Part shown: piece by piece, positions 1-8,474 of the stretch
Layout of the letters: each line of letters opens with the position of its first letter
Position numbering within the stretch: the stretch's first letter is position 1
DNA from: Methylorubrum sp. B1-46
GTDB lineage: Bacteria > Pseudomonadota > Alphaproteobacteria > Rhizobiales > Beijerinckiaceae
Length of the DNA: 64,000 nt
NCBI RefSeq assembly: GCF_021117295.1
Contig: NZ_CP088247.1
Coordinates: 1,937,001-2,001,000, forward strand
Reading direction: 5' to 3'
Position numbers and translations under genes: made by a program
The notes under the pieces: model-generated
Seen by the model: only the letters and a program-made list of their open reading frames with translations
The model's database searches: none
Told to the model about the DNA's origin: nothing

Positions 1-181
1 CCGGCGCGTAAAACGAACTAGGTTTGTCGCCAAGGGGAACCGTCCGGGTTCCGTTTGCGGCCAGCCAGCGGGCAATATGCCCCTTCGGATGGGTGTGCCG
101 TCATGAAATCGTCTTGGCTGCCTGCCTGATCGTTCCGCGAAGTCCAGGTGGCCGGAAAGCTTGTCGAGAGCCGCTGCGTCG

Positions 182-868
182 ATGTCCAACCCCTATTGCC
201 TCCTCGTCTGTGACGACGACGACGCCCTGCGTGAGGCATTGACGGAGCAACTCGACGCCTACGAGGAATTCTCGGTCCTCGGCGAGCCGACCGCGTCCGG
301 GGCGCTGACCCGCGTCACGCAGGAGCCGGTCGATCTCGTCGTGATGGATGTCGCCCTACCCGACATGGACGGGCGCGAAGCGGTGCGGACCCTGCGCCGC
401 AACGGCTATCGCGGTCCGATCATCATGCTGACGGCGCAGGAATCCGACGACGACATGGTCGAGGGCTTGGAGGCGGGCGCCAACGACTACGTGGTCAAGC
501 CGTTCAAGTTCGCCGTGCTGCTCGCCCGCATCCGGGTGCAATTGCGCCAGCACGAGGCGAGCGAGGATGCGGTGTTCCGCATCGGCCCCTACACCTTCCG
601 TCCCGGTGCCAAGCTGCTGGTGGGTGAGCGCGGCTCCAAGCTGAAGCTGACCGAGAAGGAGACGGCGATCCTGCGCTACCTCTACCGGGCAGGCCGTGAG
701 GTGGTGGGGCGCGACACGCTGCTCGCCGAGGTGTGGGGCTACAACGCCCACGTCACCACCCACACCCTCGAGACGCATATCTACCGGCTGCGCCAGAAGA
801 TCGAGCCGAACCCGGCGGTCGCGGCGATTCTCGTCACCGAGGGCGGCGGCTACAAGCTGCTGCCCTGA
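182..868 (+). CDS. OmpR-family response regulator transcription factor
   Basis: Two-component response regulator of 228 residues that should bind DNA when phosphorylated. The N-terminal receiver domain (about residues 5-118) shows the acidic cluster CDDDD near residue 10, the phospho-acceptor Asp56 in VVMDV, Thr84 and Lys106 in VVKPF. The C-terminal half (about 135-228) is a winged-helix domain with KLTEKE, LLAEVWGY and THIYRLRQKIE, as in OmpR/PhoB proteins. An in-frame TTG lies at 161, but the ATG at 182 places MSNPYCLLVCDDDD at the usual distance and is preferred. No histidine kinase gene adjoins it, so it looks like an orphan; partner and targets cannot be read from the sequence. Confidence 0.92.
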   Translation: MSNPYCLLVCDDDDALREALTEQLDAYEEFSVLGEPTASGALTRVTQEPVDLVVMDVALPDMDGREAVRTLRRNGYRGPIIMLTAQESDDDMVEGLEAGANDYVVKPFKFAVLLARIRVQLRQHEASEDAVFRIGPYTFRPGAKLLVGERGSKLKLTEKETAILRYLYRAGREVVGRDTLLAEVWGYNAHVTTHTLETHIYRLRQKIEPNPAVAAILVTEGGGYKLLP

Positions 869-999
869 TCCTCGGCCGGAGCCGCTATCCACCTCCGCGC
901 ACAGCCGGCGGCCGCACGGCATATCGCGTGGCCCGCGCATCGGTTAAGCTTGGCCCTCCGAAGGATAGAGCGGATCGCGGCCGGGGGGACGGACAGGCG

Positions 1000-1467
1000 T
1001 TGGGGCTCGACGACGACATCGCGATCCTCGCCGCAGCGCCCGTGTTCGAGCGGTTCGGGCGCGATGCCCTGCGCCTGCTCTCCTTCGCCGGCGAGCGGCG
1101 CCTTCTGGAGGACGGCGAGGTGCTGTTCACCCGCGGCGCGCCGTCCGATGGCGGCTACGTCGTCATGTCCGGCTCCATCGCCCTTGCGCCCGCACGGCAG
1201 GATGTCCCGCCGGTCACCGTCGCCCGCTCCGGCGTGATCGGACGCAACGCCCTGTTCCGCACCCTTCCGCGGCCGGCCGATGCGCGGGCGTGCGAGGCCT
1301 CGGAGGTGATGCGGGTCACGCCCTCCCTGATGAGCCGCGTCCTGCGGGAGTTTCCCGATGCCGCCGCCGCGATCCATGACGGGATGGCCGAGGAGCTTCT
1401 CGGCCTCGTGCAAGGCTTGTCCGGCGTGCGCGAGCGGCTTGTTGGCCTCGCGCCACGCAAACGGTGA
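1000..1467 (+). CDS. Cyclic nucleotide-binding-fold (Crp-like sensor) small protein
   Basis: A protein of about 155 residues resembling a stand-alone cNMP-binding domain: a beta-roll pattern with LEDGEVLFTRGAPSDGGYVV, then VARSGVIGRNALF where a Crp protein has the phosphate-binding cassette, and a C-terminal helix. The canonical RxALAA-type phosphate cassette is not clear and there is no helix-turn-helix domain, so ligand binding is doubtful and it is probably not a transcription factor. The start is uncertain: TTG at 1000 follows a G-rich stretch, while GTG at 928 would add 24 residues. It lies 131 bases after the response regulator on the same strand and may be co-transcribed. Confidence 0.6.
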   Translation: MGLDDDIAILAAAPVFERFGRDALRLLSFAGERRLLEDGEVLFTRGAPSDGGYVVMSGSIALAPARQDVPPVTVARSGVIGRNALFRTLPRPADARACEASEVMRVTPSLMSRVLREFPDAAAAIHDGMAEELLGLVQGLSGVRERLVGLAPRKR

Positions 1468-1629
1468 CAGGGCCGGGCGGCTTTTGTAAGCACAACCACC
1501 TTTCGCGCCGTCGCGAAACGCCGGCCCGGCCGCAGCGAACCGGCGTCTTCAGGTCTTTGTGTCACCGTGCATTCTCTCGGCGAATCGTTCGCCCCGTCGT
1601 CGGAATGCAGTCCAGTCCGGAAAGTCCCG

Positions 1630-2472
1630 ATGTCACACGCCGATCTCGAAAAGACCATCGAAGCAGCCTGGGAAGAGCGCGCGGGCATCTCGACCGCGAC
1701 TACCGGCGCCGTGCGCGAGGCGGTGGACGAGGCGCTGAACCTGCTCGATTCCGGTCGGGCCCGCGTCGCCGAGAAGGCCGGCGACAGCTGGCAGGTGAAC
1801 CAGTGGCTTAAAAAAGCGGTGCTGCTCTCCTTCCGCCTCAACGACATGGTACCGATCGAGGGTGGTCCCGGCTCGTCGGCATGGTGGGACAAGGTGCCCT
1901 CGAAGTTCTCCGGCTGGGGCGAGACCGAGTTCCGCGCCGCGGGCTTCCGCGCCGTACCGGGCTGCTTCGTGCGCCGCGGCTCCTACATCGCGCCGGGTGC
2001 GGTGCTGATGCCGAGCTTCATCAATCTCGGCGCGCATGTCGGCGAGGGCACCATGGTCGACACCTGGGTGACGATCGGCTCCTGCGCCCAGGTCGGCAAG
2101 AACTGCCACATCTCGGGCGGTGCCGGCATCGCCGGCGTGCTGGAACCGCTCCAGGCCAACCCGGTCATCATCGAGGACAACTGCTTCGTCGGCGCCCGCG
2201 CCGAGGTCGCCGAGGGCGTGATCATCGGCGAGGGCTCGGTCCTGTCGATGGGCGTCTATATCGGTGCCTCGACCCGCATCATCGACCGCACCACCGGCGA
2301 GACCTTTTTCGGACGCGTGCCGCCCTACTCGGTGGTCGTCTCCGGCACGACGCCCGGCAAGCCGCTCCCCGACGGCACCCCCGGCCCCGGCCTCTACTGC
2401 GCCGTGATCGTCAAGCGCGTCGATGCCGGCACCCGCGCCAAGACCGGCATCAACGAACTGCTGCGGACCTGA
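1630..2472 (+). CDS. dapD: 2,3,4,5-tetrahydropyridine-2,6-dicarboxylate N-succinyltransferase
   Basis: DapD transfers succinyl from succinyl-CoA to tetrahydrodipicolinate, a cytosolic step of the succinylase branch of lysine and meso-diaminopimelate synthesis. The 280 residues match the family length: an N-terminal helical domain (about 1-100, with [16 protein letters not shown]), then left-handed beta-helix hexapeptide repeats ([31 protein letters not shown]), then a C-terminal strand region ending [11 protein letters not shown] at 1630 is preceded by GGAAAG and gives the usual N-terminus [11 protein letters not shown]; the open frame extends upstream to 1567 without family similarity. Its TGA overlaps the next gene's ATG by one base, so the two are translationally coupled. 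lysA, later in the same pathway, lies at 55139. Confidence 0.96.
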   Translation: MSHADLEKTIEAAWEERAGISTATTGAVREAVDEALNLLDSGRARVAEKAGDSWQVNQWLKKAVLLSFRLNDMVPIEGGPGSSAWWDKVPSKFSGWGETEFRAAGFRAVPGCFVRRGSYIAPGAVLMPSFINLGAHVGEGTMVDTWVTIGSCAQVGKNCHISGGAGIAGVLEPLQANPVIIEDNCFVGARAEVAEGVIIGEGSVLSMGVYIGASTRIIDRTTGETFFGRVPPYSVVVSGTTPGKPLPDGTPGPGLYCAVIVKRVDAGTRAKTGINELLRT

Positions 2473-3350
2473 TGGCGCCGGAGCGCTCCTCGGTCGCCAC
2501 CCGGACCCTCGACCTCACCGTCGCGGGGCATCGGGTGGCGACGCCCTCGGCCGTGGTCGGGGAGGGCGCCGACGCGCTGCTCCTGCCCGCCCTCTCCTCG
2601 ATCTCGGCCCGCGAGGAGATGCTGCCGCTCGCCCGCGAACTCGGCGACACCTATCGCTGCCTCGTGCCCGACTGGCCGGGCTTCGGTGCGCATCCTCGGA
2701 CGCGGCTGCCGCTGAACCCGGCCAACCTGCACGCCTTCCTCGATGCGCTGCTGGCCGCCGCGTCCGGCCCCTACGCCCTCGGCGTCGCGGCGGGCCATGC
2801 CGCTCCCTACCTCGTCGCGGCGGCGCGCCGTCATCCTGGCGCCTTTGCGCGGCTGGTGCTCGTGGCGCCGACCTGGCGCGGGCCGCTGCCGACGGCGATG
2901 GGGCCGGAGCGTGCCGCGTGGTTCGGCCGAATCCGCCGCGCCGTCGAGATGCCGCTCGTTGGTGAAGCGCTCTACCGGATCAACATCAGCCCGCCGATCA
3001 TCGGACGGATGATGCGCGCCCACGTCTATGCCGAGCCGGCTCATGTCACGCAGGCCGTGGTGGCCGCCAAGCACCGCATCACCCGCCAGAGCCGGGGCCG
3101 CTTCGGAACCGCGGCCTTCGTGACGGGCGGGCTCGATCCGGCCACGTCGCGCGAAGATTTCCTCGCCCTGTTCGGACACGGCCTGCCGCCGGTGCAGGTG
3201 CTGCGCCCGGACAAGGTACCACGCCGCTCCGGTGCCGAGATGGACGCGCTGATCGCCACGGGCCGCGTCACCGCCCTCCCCGTGCCGGGGGCCCTCAGCG
3301 CCCACGAGGAATTCTCGGGCGACGTTGCCGCCGCGATCCGGTCCGCCTGA
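2472..3350 (+). CDS. Alpha/beta-hydrolase-fold protein lacking an obvious nucleophile
   Basis: A 292-residue cytosolic protein with an alpha/beta-hydrolase outline: strand and turn around VPDWPGFG (about residues 62-69), a nucleophile-elbow-like segment YALGVAAGHAAPYL (about 97-110), and LVLVAPTWRGPLPTAMG downstream. Where hydrolases carry Gly-X-Ser-X-Gly this protein reads GVAAG, with alanine at the nucleophile position, so ordinary serine-hydrolase chemistry is not supported. Late candidates such as Asp in GGLDPATS and His in SAHEEFSG resemble the acid/base positions. The gene starts inside the dapD stop codon (TGATG), implying coupled expression, but no link to lysine synthesis is evident. 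Function unknown. Confidence 0.8.
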   Translation: MAPERSSVATRTLDLTVAGHRVATPSAVVGEGADALLLPALSSISAREEMLPLARELGDTYRCLVPDWPGFGAHPRTRLPLNPANLHAFLDALLAAASGPYALGVAAGHAAPYLVAAARRHPGAFARLVLVAPTWRGPLPTAMGPERAAWFGRIRRAVEMPLVGEALYRINISPPIIGRMMRAHVYAEPAHVTQAVVAAKHRITRQSRGRFGTAAFVTGGLDPATSREDFLALFGHGLPPVQVLRPDKVPRRSGAEMDALIATGRVTALPVPGALSAHEEFSGDVAAAIRSA

Positions 3351-3425
3351 TCCGCTCGCGAAGACGGACAGGATCGGCGGACGCGCACGGCACCGGAGCG
3401 CGAAATCCCGATTGCGAGGCAAACG

Positions 3426-3441
3426 GACGGGTTTGGTATGA
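3426..3441 (+). repeat. Possible remnant of the TTTGGTATG repeat family
   Basis: The string GGGTTTGGTATGACA matches the outer end of the longer repeat found at 6021-6128 and 44135-44278, here in the opposite orientation. Only the terminal portion is present, so this may be a decayed copy or chance. Confidence 0.3.
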
Positions 3442-3575
3442 CAGGGGGATCGGACTGTGACGCATCTGTCGCACGTCCCTTCTAGACAGGCCCGAAGCAT
3501 CGGTTCGAGACTGGTGCCCCGTCTCGTCTCCTCCGTCCCGGTCTTTCGATCCGGCGCCCGAAAGCTGCTTCTCCG

Positions 3576-4454
3576 ATGTCCCGCCCGACCCGTGCGCCGG
3601 TGCGCCGCGCCGCCCTGCTGACGCTGATCCTCGCGACCGGACCGCTCCATCTCGGGGCCGTCCATGCCCAGCCGTCGGGATCGTCCGGCCCGGCGACCGC
3701 CGCGCCTTCGCTAGAGAAGGACAAACTCACGACCGCCGCCCCGAAGGGCTATCTCAGCGAGGAGGCGACGCCGAACCTCGCGGCGATCCTGCCGCCGCCG
3801 CCCGCCGGGCACTCGGCGGCGGAGGCTGCGGACCGGGCAATCTACAATGCCACGCGGGCCTACCAGGGCACGGCGCGCTGGGCGCTTGCCACCAACGATG
3901 TCGCCGATGGCGGGGCGGCGCTGCTGGAGGACTATGCCTGCGTGCTCGGCCAACGCATCGACCAAACCCGGGTGCCCGATCTGATGCGGCTGCTCGACCG
4001 GGCCCGCATCGACGTCGCCCGCGCCACCCGCGTGGCCAAGCGGCGCTACCGCCGCCTGCGCCCCTTCGTCGGCAACGAGGCGCCGATCTGCGTCGCCCGC
4101 TCACCCGAACTCGCCGACAGCTTCAGCTATCCGTCCGGTCACGCCGGGCAGGGTTGGGCCTATGGGATGATCATGGCGAGCCTCATGCCGGAAAAGGCGA
4201 CGCAGTTTCTGGTGCGCAGCCGGCTCTACGGCGAGAGCCGGGTGGTGTGCGGCGTCCACTGGCTCAGCGACGTGGAGGCCGCCCGCACCGGTGCCTCGGC
4301 GCTGATGTCGGTGCTCCTCGCGGATGCCGGCTTCCGCGCCGACCTCGAGCGCGCCCGCGCCGACCTGAAGCGTGTCCTGGGCGGGGAGGGGATGAAGCCC
4401 GACCCCACGATCTGCGCCCGCGAGGACGCCGCCGCGCGCCAGCCCCTGCTCTGA
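3576..4454 (+). CDS. Periplasmic class A nonspecific acid phosphatase (PAP2 superfamily)
   Basis: A secreted phosphomonoesterase of 292 residues. Residues 1-31 form a signal peptide: basic MSRPTRAPVRR, a hydrophobic core, and a cleavage site after AVHA. The full class A signature is visible: K-X6-RP (KRRYRRLRP), PSGH, and SR-X5-H-X3-D (SRVVCGVHWLSD), which make the vanadate/phosphate pocket with a nucleophilic histidine. The family hydrolyses a wide range of organic phosphomonoesters in the periplasm for phosphate scavenging. No Pho box was recognised in the 225-base upstream gap. It stands alone between genes of unrelated function. Confidence 0.93.
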   Translation: MSRPTRAPVRRAALLTLILATGPLHLGAVHAQPSGSSGPATAAPSLEKDKLTTAAPKGYLSEEATPNLAAILPPPPAGHSAAEAADRAIYNATRAYQGTARWALATNDVADGGAALLEDYACVLGQRIDQTRVPDLMRLLDRARIDVARATRVAKRRYRRLRPFVGNEAPICVARSPELADSFSYPSGHAGQGWAYGMIMASLMPEKATQFLVRSRLYGESRVVCGVHWLSDVEAARTGASALMSVLLADAGFRADLERARADLKRVLGGEGMKPDPTICAREDAAARQPLL

Positions 4455-4480
4455 GGGGACCGGCCAGGGCCGGCCGGAGC

Positions 4481-4526
4481 ATTGTCCCGAAAGATGGTCC
4501 CCGGCTTTCGCAAAGAAGACGATGTG
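4481..4526. repeat. Dispersed palindrome, family A (TCCCGAAAG...CTTTCG)
   Basis: An inverted repeat in which TCCCGAAAG is answered by GGCTTTCG, followed by AAGAAGACGATG. A close copy lies at 30067-30108 with the same order, including the AAGACGATG tail, and more symmetric relatives lie at 38058-38098 and 54574-54615. It sits just downstream of the acid phosphatase gene. This is typical of small mobile REP-like palindromes in rhizobial-type genomes. Confidence 0.75.
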
Positions 4527-4591
4527 AAACCAAGGGGAGGGCGCATCCGCCTGGATCCGATCTCCAGGCTGATGCTCTCGCCTTCAGCGCC

Positions 4592-5902
4592 TCACCGCTT
4601 CCAGACGCCGAGCCGCTCGGTGCGGGCATGGTCCTCGGCGGCGACGAGATCCGGCGTCGCCTCGGACGAGGCGCGGCCGCCGCCGTTGAACAGCACCACC
4701 TCGGACAGGTCGCGCCCCTCGACCGTGCAGATATACGCGCTGCTGCCGGGGGCCGGCTGGCAGGTCACCGTGCGCTTACGCAGGTATTTGCTCAGTTCGT
4801 CGGCCTGACCGCCGCGGACCCACTCGACGCCGAACAGGCGCACGACCTTGCCGCCGACCCTCAGAGTCGCGGTATCGATCACCTCGGGCACGCCGACGAT
4901 GGCGTTGGCCTCCTTGCGCGGCGGCTGCGGCTCGGGCGGCTGCTCGGTTTCGGCCGGCGGCATCTCCGTGGAGGCATCGGGCGCCGGATCCTTCGCCGGA
5001 GCGCGGCCCCCGGCCGGCGACGTCTCGTTCGGAACGGTTTGCGGCGGCTGAGCCTCGGTGGTCTGCTGTGTGGGGCGCCCTGATTCCTCCGCATCGCGCC
5101 CACTCAGCGAGAGCGCGGCGACAAGGCCGGCGCCGGCCAGGGCGCCGAGCGCCATCAGCGCGACCGGGCGGCGGCTGCCGGCGGCCAGCGCGTCCTCCGT
5201 CAGGTCGCGCAGACGCGCCGCGGTCCGGCGCGGCTCGACCCCGCCCGCCACGCGCCGCCAGCCCTCCTCGACGCGGGCGCGCGCCTCGGTCAGGCGCTCC
5301 GCCGCCGTCGGCCCAATCACCGTCTGCCCAGCTTCGGCTGGATCGACGGAAGTCCCGACCGGTGCGGGCCGCGGCCGCGCCTTCAGGCGCTCGGCGAGCC
5401 GGCTGCGCCAGCCCTCGACGGTCTCGCTCGCGGCGCTGGCGAGCGCCCGACTGCGTTCGGCGGAGCTGTTGGCCAGGGAGCGCGCCAGGGCCGATTGCGT
5501 CTCCACGAAGCGGGCGCCCGCGGCCCGCACGTCGGCGATGGTGTCGCGGGCCGGTTCCGGCTCCGGCTCGGGGGCAGGGGGGAGGAACAACGGGGCGTGC
5601 TGCGCGCGCAGTTCCTCGACGAGGTCGTGCAGCGTCAGCGGCACGCCGGTCCCGGCCTCGCCCCGCAGGCGCACCGCGCCGGTCCGGTCGACGATCCGGT
5701 AGCCGGGCACGCCGTCGGCGGGCTCGACGAAGCCTTCGGCGATGAGCGCCAGGGTGCGGCGTGCCACCGGCCGCGCCCCGCGCCGGTCGAGTTCGGCCAG
5801 GATCAGCGCACGGATGCGGCGGTCGTCCTCGGAGACCGGCGACTCGGGCGGTGCCGCCGTTTCCTCCTTGCTCCGGCCTGCGGCCTTTGCCGATCCCTTC
5901 AC
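4592..5902 (-). CDS. Membrane-anchored protein with degenerate staphylococcal-nuclease-like C-terminal domain
   Basis: A 436-residue protein starting at GTG 5902. It has a charged N-terminus, a helical region (about 110-240) rich in Ala, Glu and Arg, one membrane segment RRPVALMALGALAGAGLVAALSL (about 245-268), a Pro/Glu/Thr linker, and a C-terminal domain (about 340-436) with the SNase pattern: IVGVPEVIDTATLRV, VVRLFGVEW, CTVEGRDLSEVVL, AAEDHARTERLGVWKR. In active nucleases the first block is DGDTL and the second ends GIDAPE; here the calcium-binding acids of those blocks are missing, so it is probably a non-catalytic domain. If the N-terminus is cytosolic, the C-terminal domain would face the periplasm. 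Biological role unknown. Confidence 0.75.
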   Translation of the reverse strand: MKGSAKAAGRSKEETAAPPESPVSEDDRRIRALILAELDRRGARPVARRTLALIAEGFVEPADGVPGYRIVDRTGAVRLRGEAGTGVPLTLHDLVEELRAQHAPLFLPPAPEPEPEPARDTIADVRAAGARFVETQSALARSLANSSAERSRALASAASETVEGWRSRLAERLKARPRPAPVGTSVDPAEAGQTVIGPTAAERLTEARARVEEGWRRVAGGVEPRRTAARLRDLTEDALAAGSRRPVALMALGALAGAGLVAALSLSGRDAEESGRPTQQTTEAQPPQTVPNETSPAGGRAPAKDPAPDASTEMPPAETEQPPEPQPPRKEANAIVGVPEVIDTATLRVGGKVVRLFGVEWVRGGQADELSKYLRKRTVTCQPAPGSSAYICTVEGRDLSEVVLFNGGGRASSEATPDLVAAEDHARTERLGVWKR

Positions 5903-6020
5903 GCGCGCGATGCCCTGTTCTCGATCGTTCCGAGGCGCCCCCTCTCGAGGCGCCGTCGGTGGCTTCTACAGCATGGACCGGCCTGAGTATCCGGTCGATG
6001 CGGCGGCTGAACCCGCGTGT

Positions 6021-6128
6021 CATACCAAATCCGATTGATCCCTTCGGGATGGCGGATTTGGCTTCGCTCAAGCGCCGCGCGGGCTTGCTGAGACGATCCC
6101 CGCTTTGATCAAGCGGAGACCGTCTCAG
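6021..6128 (-). repeat. Dispersed repeat, family B, copy 1
   Basis: About 108 bases shared with 44135-44278: CATACCAAATCCG, CCCTTCGGGATGGCGGATTTG, AAGCGCCGCGCGGGCTTGCTGA and AGCGGAGACCGT in the same order. Internal inverted repeats include CAAATCC with GGATTTG and CCGCTT with AAGCGG. Read on the minus strand its first bases TGAGACGG supply the stop codon of the gene at 6125-6928. The same arrangement occurs at the other copy with cheR. Confidence 0.85.
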
Positions 6129-6928
6129 GCGCCTGCGCGGCTCAGGACGCGGCTCGACTCCGCGACGATGACCGGAGCCCCGCCAGCGAAGCTCACGGTC
6201 AGGGTGAGTTCCGCGACACCCTGCGAGCGTCCGCCGCGGGACGGGCTCAGCGCCGTGAAATCGTGGACGACCCGCACGAGGCAGGTGGCGCTCGCCCCGT
6301 CGCAGGCGACCCGCGGCTCCCCCTGCGGCTCGTAGCGCCGCTCCGGCCAGCGCCGGGCGAAGCGCCGCTTCTCGGCAAGGAGCGCCCCGATCGACATGAC
6401 GCGCCCGTGGAAGCGAACCGTTCCGCCGTAGAAGTGCGGCGCGGAGGCCAGCATCGCACCGTTGGGCGCCGAGACGCTGTCGAGATAGTCGAGGCTCAGG
6501 CGCCGTGCGGTCACGGCCCAGTCCGAGAAGCGCGGATCCGGCTCGCTCCGCGCCGTTCGGGCGGGCGGCGGGGCAGGGCGCTCGGCAAGGCGATCCGTCC
6601 GCGTGGTATGGGCATGACCCTGCTCGCGCGCCCGCTCGCGGAGGGCGGCCCGGCGTTCGCGGCGCATCTCGGCCGCGCGGGTGCGGTCGTGACGGCGTGT
6701 CTCCCGCCGGGCCGGGGAGGGGGCGGCCGACCGGTGCGCGTGGGCCCGCCCATCCGCTTCCGCCTCGAAGCGAGGGCCCGGCTTGGCCGACGGCTTCGCC
6801 CGCTCGCCCTCCGTGGAGGCGTCGGACTTCGCCGGTGGATCGACCCAGTTCGATCCCGACTGCGCCAGAACGGTTCCGGTCGCGCAGGCCGAGGAAAGGA
6901 GGAGGGTCAGAAACAGGACGGGGCGCAT
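6125..6928 (-). CDS. Uncharacterised exported protein with Arg/Glu-rich linker
   Basis: A 267-residue protein beginning at an ATG with a likely signal peptide, possibly a lipoprotein (LLLSSACATGTVLAQ, cysteine at about 15). Residues 25-135 are low-complexity and strongly charged (Arg, Glu, Ala, His), probably unstructured. The C-terminal 130 residues look folded: DPRFSDWAVTARRLSLDYLDSVSAPNG, FYGGTVRFHGRVMSIGALLAEK, a Cys pair in VACDGASATCLVR, and a strand-rich end. The pattern of a helix-strand unit before a VRVV...DF strand resembles NTF2/SnoaL-like folds, but I cannot assign a family. Its stop codon comes from the adjoining repeat copy. Confidence 0.65.
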   Translation of the reverse strand: MRPVLFLTLLLSSACATGTVLAQSGSNWVDPPAKSDASTEGERAKPSAKPGPRFEAEADGRAHAHRSAAPSPARRETRRHDRTRAAEMRRERRAALRERAREQGHAHTTRTDRLAERPAPPPARTARSEPDPRFSDWAVTARRLSLDYLDSVSAPNGAMLASAPHFYGGTVRFHGRVMSIGALLAEKRRFARRWPERRYEPQGEPRVACDGASATCLVRVVHDFTALSPSRGGRSQGVAELTLTVSFAGGAPVIVAESSRVLSRAGA

Positions 6929-7529
6929 GACGGGACCGATCGGGCGAGCAGGCCTGAAGGTGCCTCACGAAGCGCCCGGCGACCGTCGGTTCTCACCTCG
7001 GACGGATGACGGCGGCGGGCATTCCGCGGGAGGCGGTCGGTGGGACGGAACGCTTGACCGCACCGCGACGGTTCCACGCTCTTCGCCACCGATCGCATTC
7101 CTATACCGTGTCCGCTCCCCTTTGCGACAGGCGCAGCGCCGGAGCGCCCGTTACCCCCGCTGTCCCTCCCCGGTGCGATCCCGACACGGGGGTGCCCCTC
7201 TTGGTCCCTTTGCGTGCTCTTGCACCCTCAGCGTGCGTCTGCACGTCCCGATTCCCGGCCCCTTGCCAACAGGCGGGAAGTTCCCACCTTGAGCGTGGCG
7301 GTCCCCGGCTCCTCCTGTCCGCAGGGCGGAACAGGCCGAGCGTTCCTGGCGGGGGCGTTGGGTGGGATTGCCGAGGACGGGTCCGGGCCCCTCTGACGGT
7401 CGAGGCGTCGATCGTGATGTCGGATCCTTATCGACGCTGGCGCGAACGCGGCGCTTGAGCGTGTGAGGACAGCCTTTTGCCGGCCATGGTGGTTTCCCTG
7501 TTCCGTCCGGTCACGAGCGGAGCGGGCGC
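6929..7529. other. 601-base gap without a recognisable gene
   Basis: Open frames here have no coherent protein character. The part next to the minus-strand gene contains a copy of the CTCAC...CGCCCGG repeat (6959-7005). Further on is an inverted GGAAC/GTTCC pair (7037-7073). The rest is C-rich on the plus strand and shows no tRNA, terminator or known RNA that I can identify. A small RNA or a long leader cannot be excluded. Confidence 0.5.
6959..7005. repeat. Dispersed palindrome, family C, diverged copy
   Basis: GTGCCTCACGAAGCGCCCGG followed by CGACCG and a TCTCACCTCGGACGG arm resembles the element at 46465-46541 (GTGCCTCACAAAACGCCCGG then CACCGACCGTTCTCGC). It lies immediately upstream of the minus-strand gene start at 6928. 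Confidence 0.55.
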
Positions 7530-8459
7530 GTGAGCGCGACCCCGAATCCGAAGAAGCGCCGCGCGCTCCTTCTCGTGAACGGCAAGGCCCGGAGCGGCTC
7601 CGCGCCGCTGGATGCAATCCGGACGATCCTCCGCGAGGGCGGCCTCGACCTCATCGAGCCTCAAGGCAGCACCGACTGCAAAGAAGTGATCGGGCGCCAT
7701 GCCGGCGCGGTCGATCTGGTCATCCTCGGCGGTGGCGACGGCACCATGAACGCGGCGGCGCCGGCCCTGGTCGAGACGAAGCTGCCCTTCGGCATCCTGC
7801 CGCTCGGCACCGCCAACGATCTCGCCCGCTCGCTGGGCCTGCCCCTTGAACCGGAGGCGGCCGCGGGGCTGATCCCCACGGCGCCGGAGAAGGCGATCGA
7901 CCTCGGCTGGGTCAACGGGCACTACTATTTCAACGTGGCGAGCGTCGGCTTCTCCGCCGACCTCGCCAGCGAACTGACGGCGGATGCCAAGAAGGCCTGG
8001 GGCACGGTGGGATACGCCATCGCTGCGATTCGCCTGCTGCGCCGCGCGCGCCCCTTCACGGTGACGATCGAGCATGACGGCCGCACCGAGAAGGTGACGA
8101 CGATCCAGGCTTCGGTCGGCAACGGCCGCCATTACGGCGGCGGCATGACAGTGCAGGAAGACGCCACCGTCGATGATGGGCGGCTCGATTTCTACAGCCT
8201 GGAGGTCGCCCATTGGTGGCGGCTGATCGCGCTGCTACCGGCCCTGCGCCGGGGCACCCACGGCAAGGCCGCGGACGTGCGTGCCTTCGAGACGACGGAA
8301 TTGGTGCTGACGACCCGCAAGCCGCGGGCGGTCAACACCGACGGCGAACTCACCACCTGGACGCCGGCCCATTTCAAGGTCGTGCCGAAGGCGGTGCGCG
8401 TGCTCGCGCCGCCGAACGCCGCACCCGGCGCCACGAGCCGCTTTCCTCTTCCCTTCTGA
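7530..8459 (+). CDS. YegS/BmrU-type lipid kinase (diacylglycerol kinase catalytic domain)
   Basis: A 309-residue cytosolic, membrane-associated kinase that would phosphorylate diacylglycerol or a related lipid with ATP. The N-terminal catalytic domain shows LLLVNGKARSG, the nucleotide loop LGGGDGTMNAAAP (about residues 71-83) and GTANDLARSL (about 94-103), all diagnostic. The C-terminal domain contains VGNGRHYGGGM and DDGRLDFYSLE, typical of the family. Start GTG 7530 follows GAGCGGAGCGGGC; upstream reading frame is not conserved in character. It ends 15 bases before the terC-family gene, so the two probably form an operon. Confidence 0.9.
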   Translation: MSATPNPKKRRALLLVNGKARSGSAPLDAIRTILREGGLDLIEPQGSTDCKEVIGRHAGAVDLVILGGGDGTMNAAAPALVETKLPFGILPLGTANDLARSLGLPLEPEAAAGLIPTAPEKAIDLGWVNGHYYFNVASVGFSADLASELTADAKKAWGTVGYAIAAIRLLRRARPFTVTIEHDGRTEKVTTIQASVGNGRHYGGGMTVQEDATVDDGRLDFYSLEVAHWWRLIALLPALRRGTHGKAADVRAFETTELVLTTRKPRAVNTDGELTTWTPAHFKVVPKAVRVLAPPNAAPGATSRFPLPF

Positions 8460-8474
8460 ACCGACCGACGACGG

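Noticed and set aside
4776..6968. A 730-codon minus-strand open frame spanning two genes
   Set aside because: An out-of-frame Arg/Gly-rich reading across two real genes and a repeat.
7006..7458. A 150-codon plus-strand open frame before the lipid kinase
   Set aside because: Composition is Arg/Pro/Ser-rich with no hydrophobic core, family block or ribosome site.
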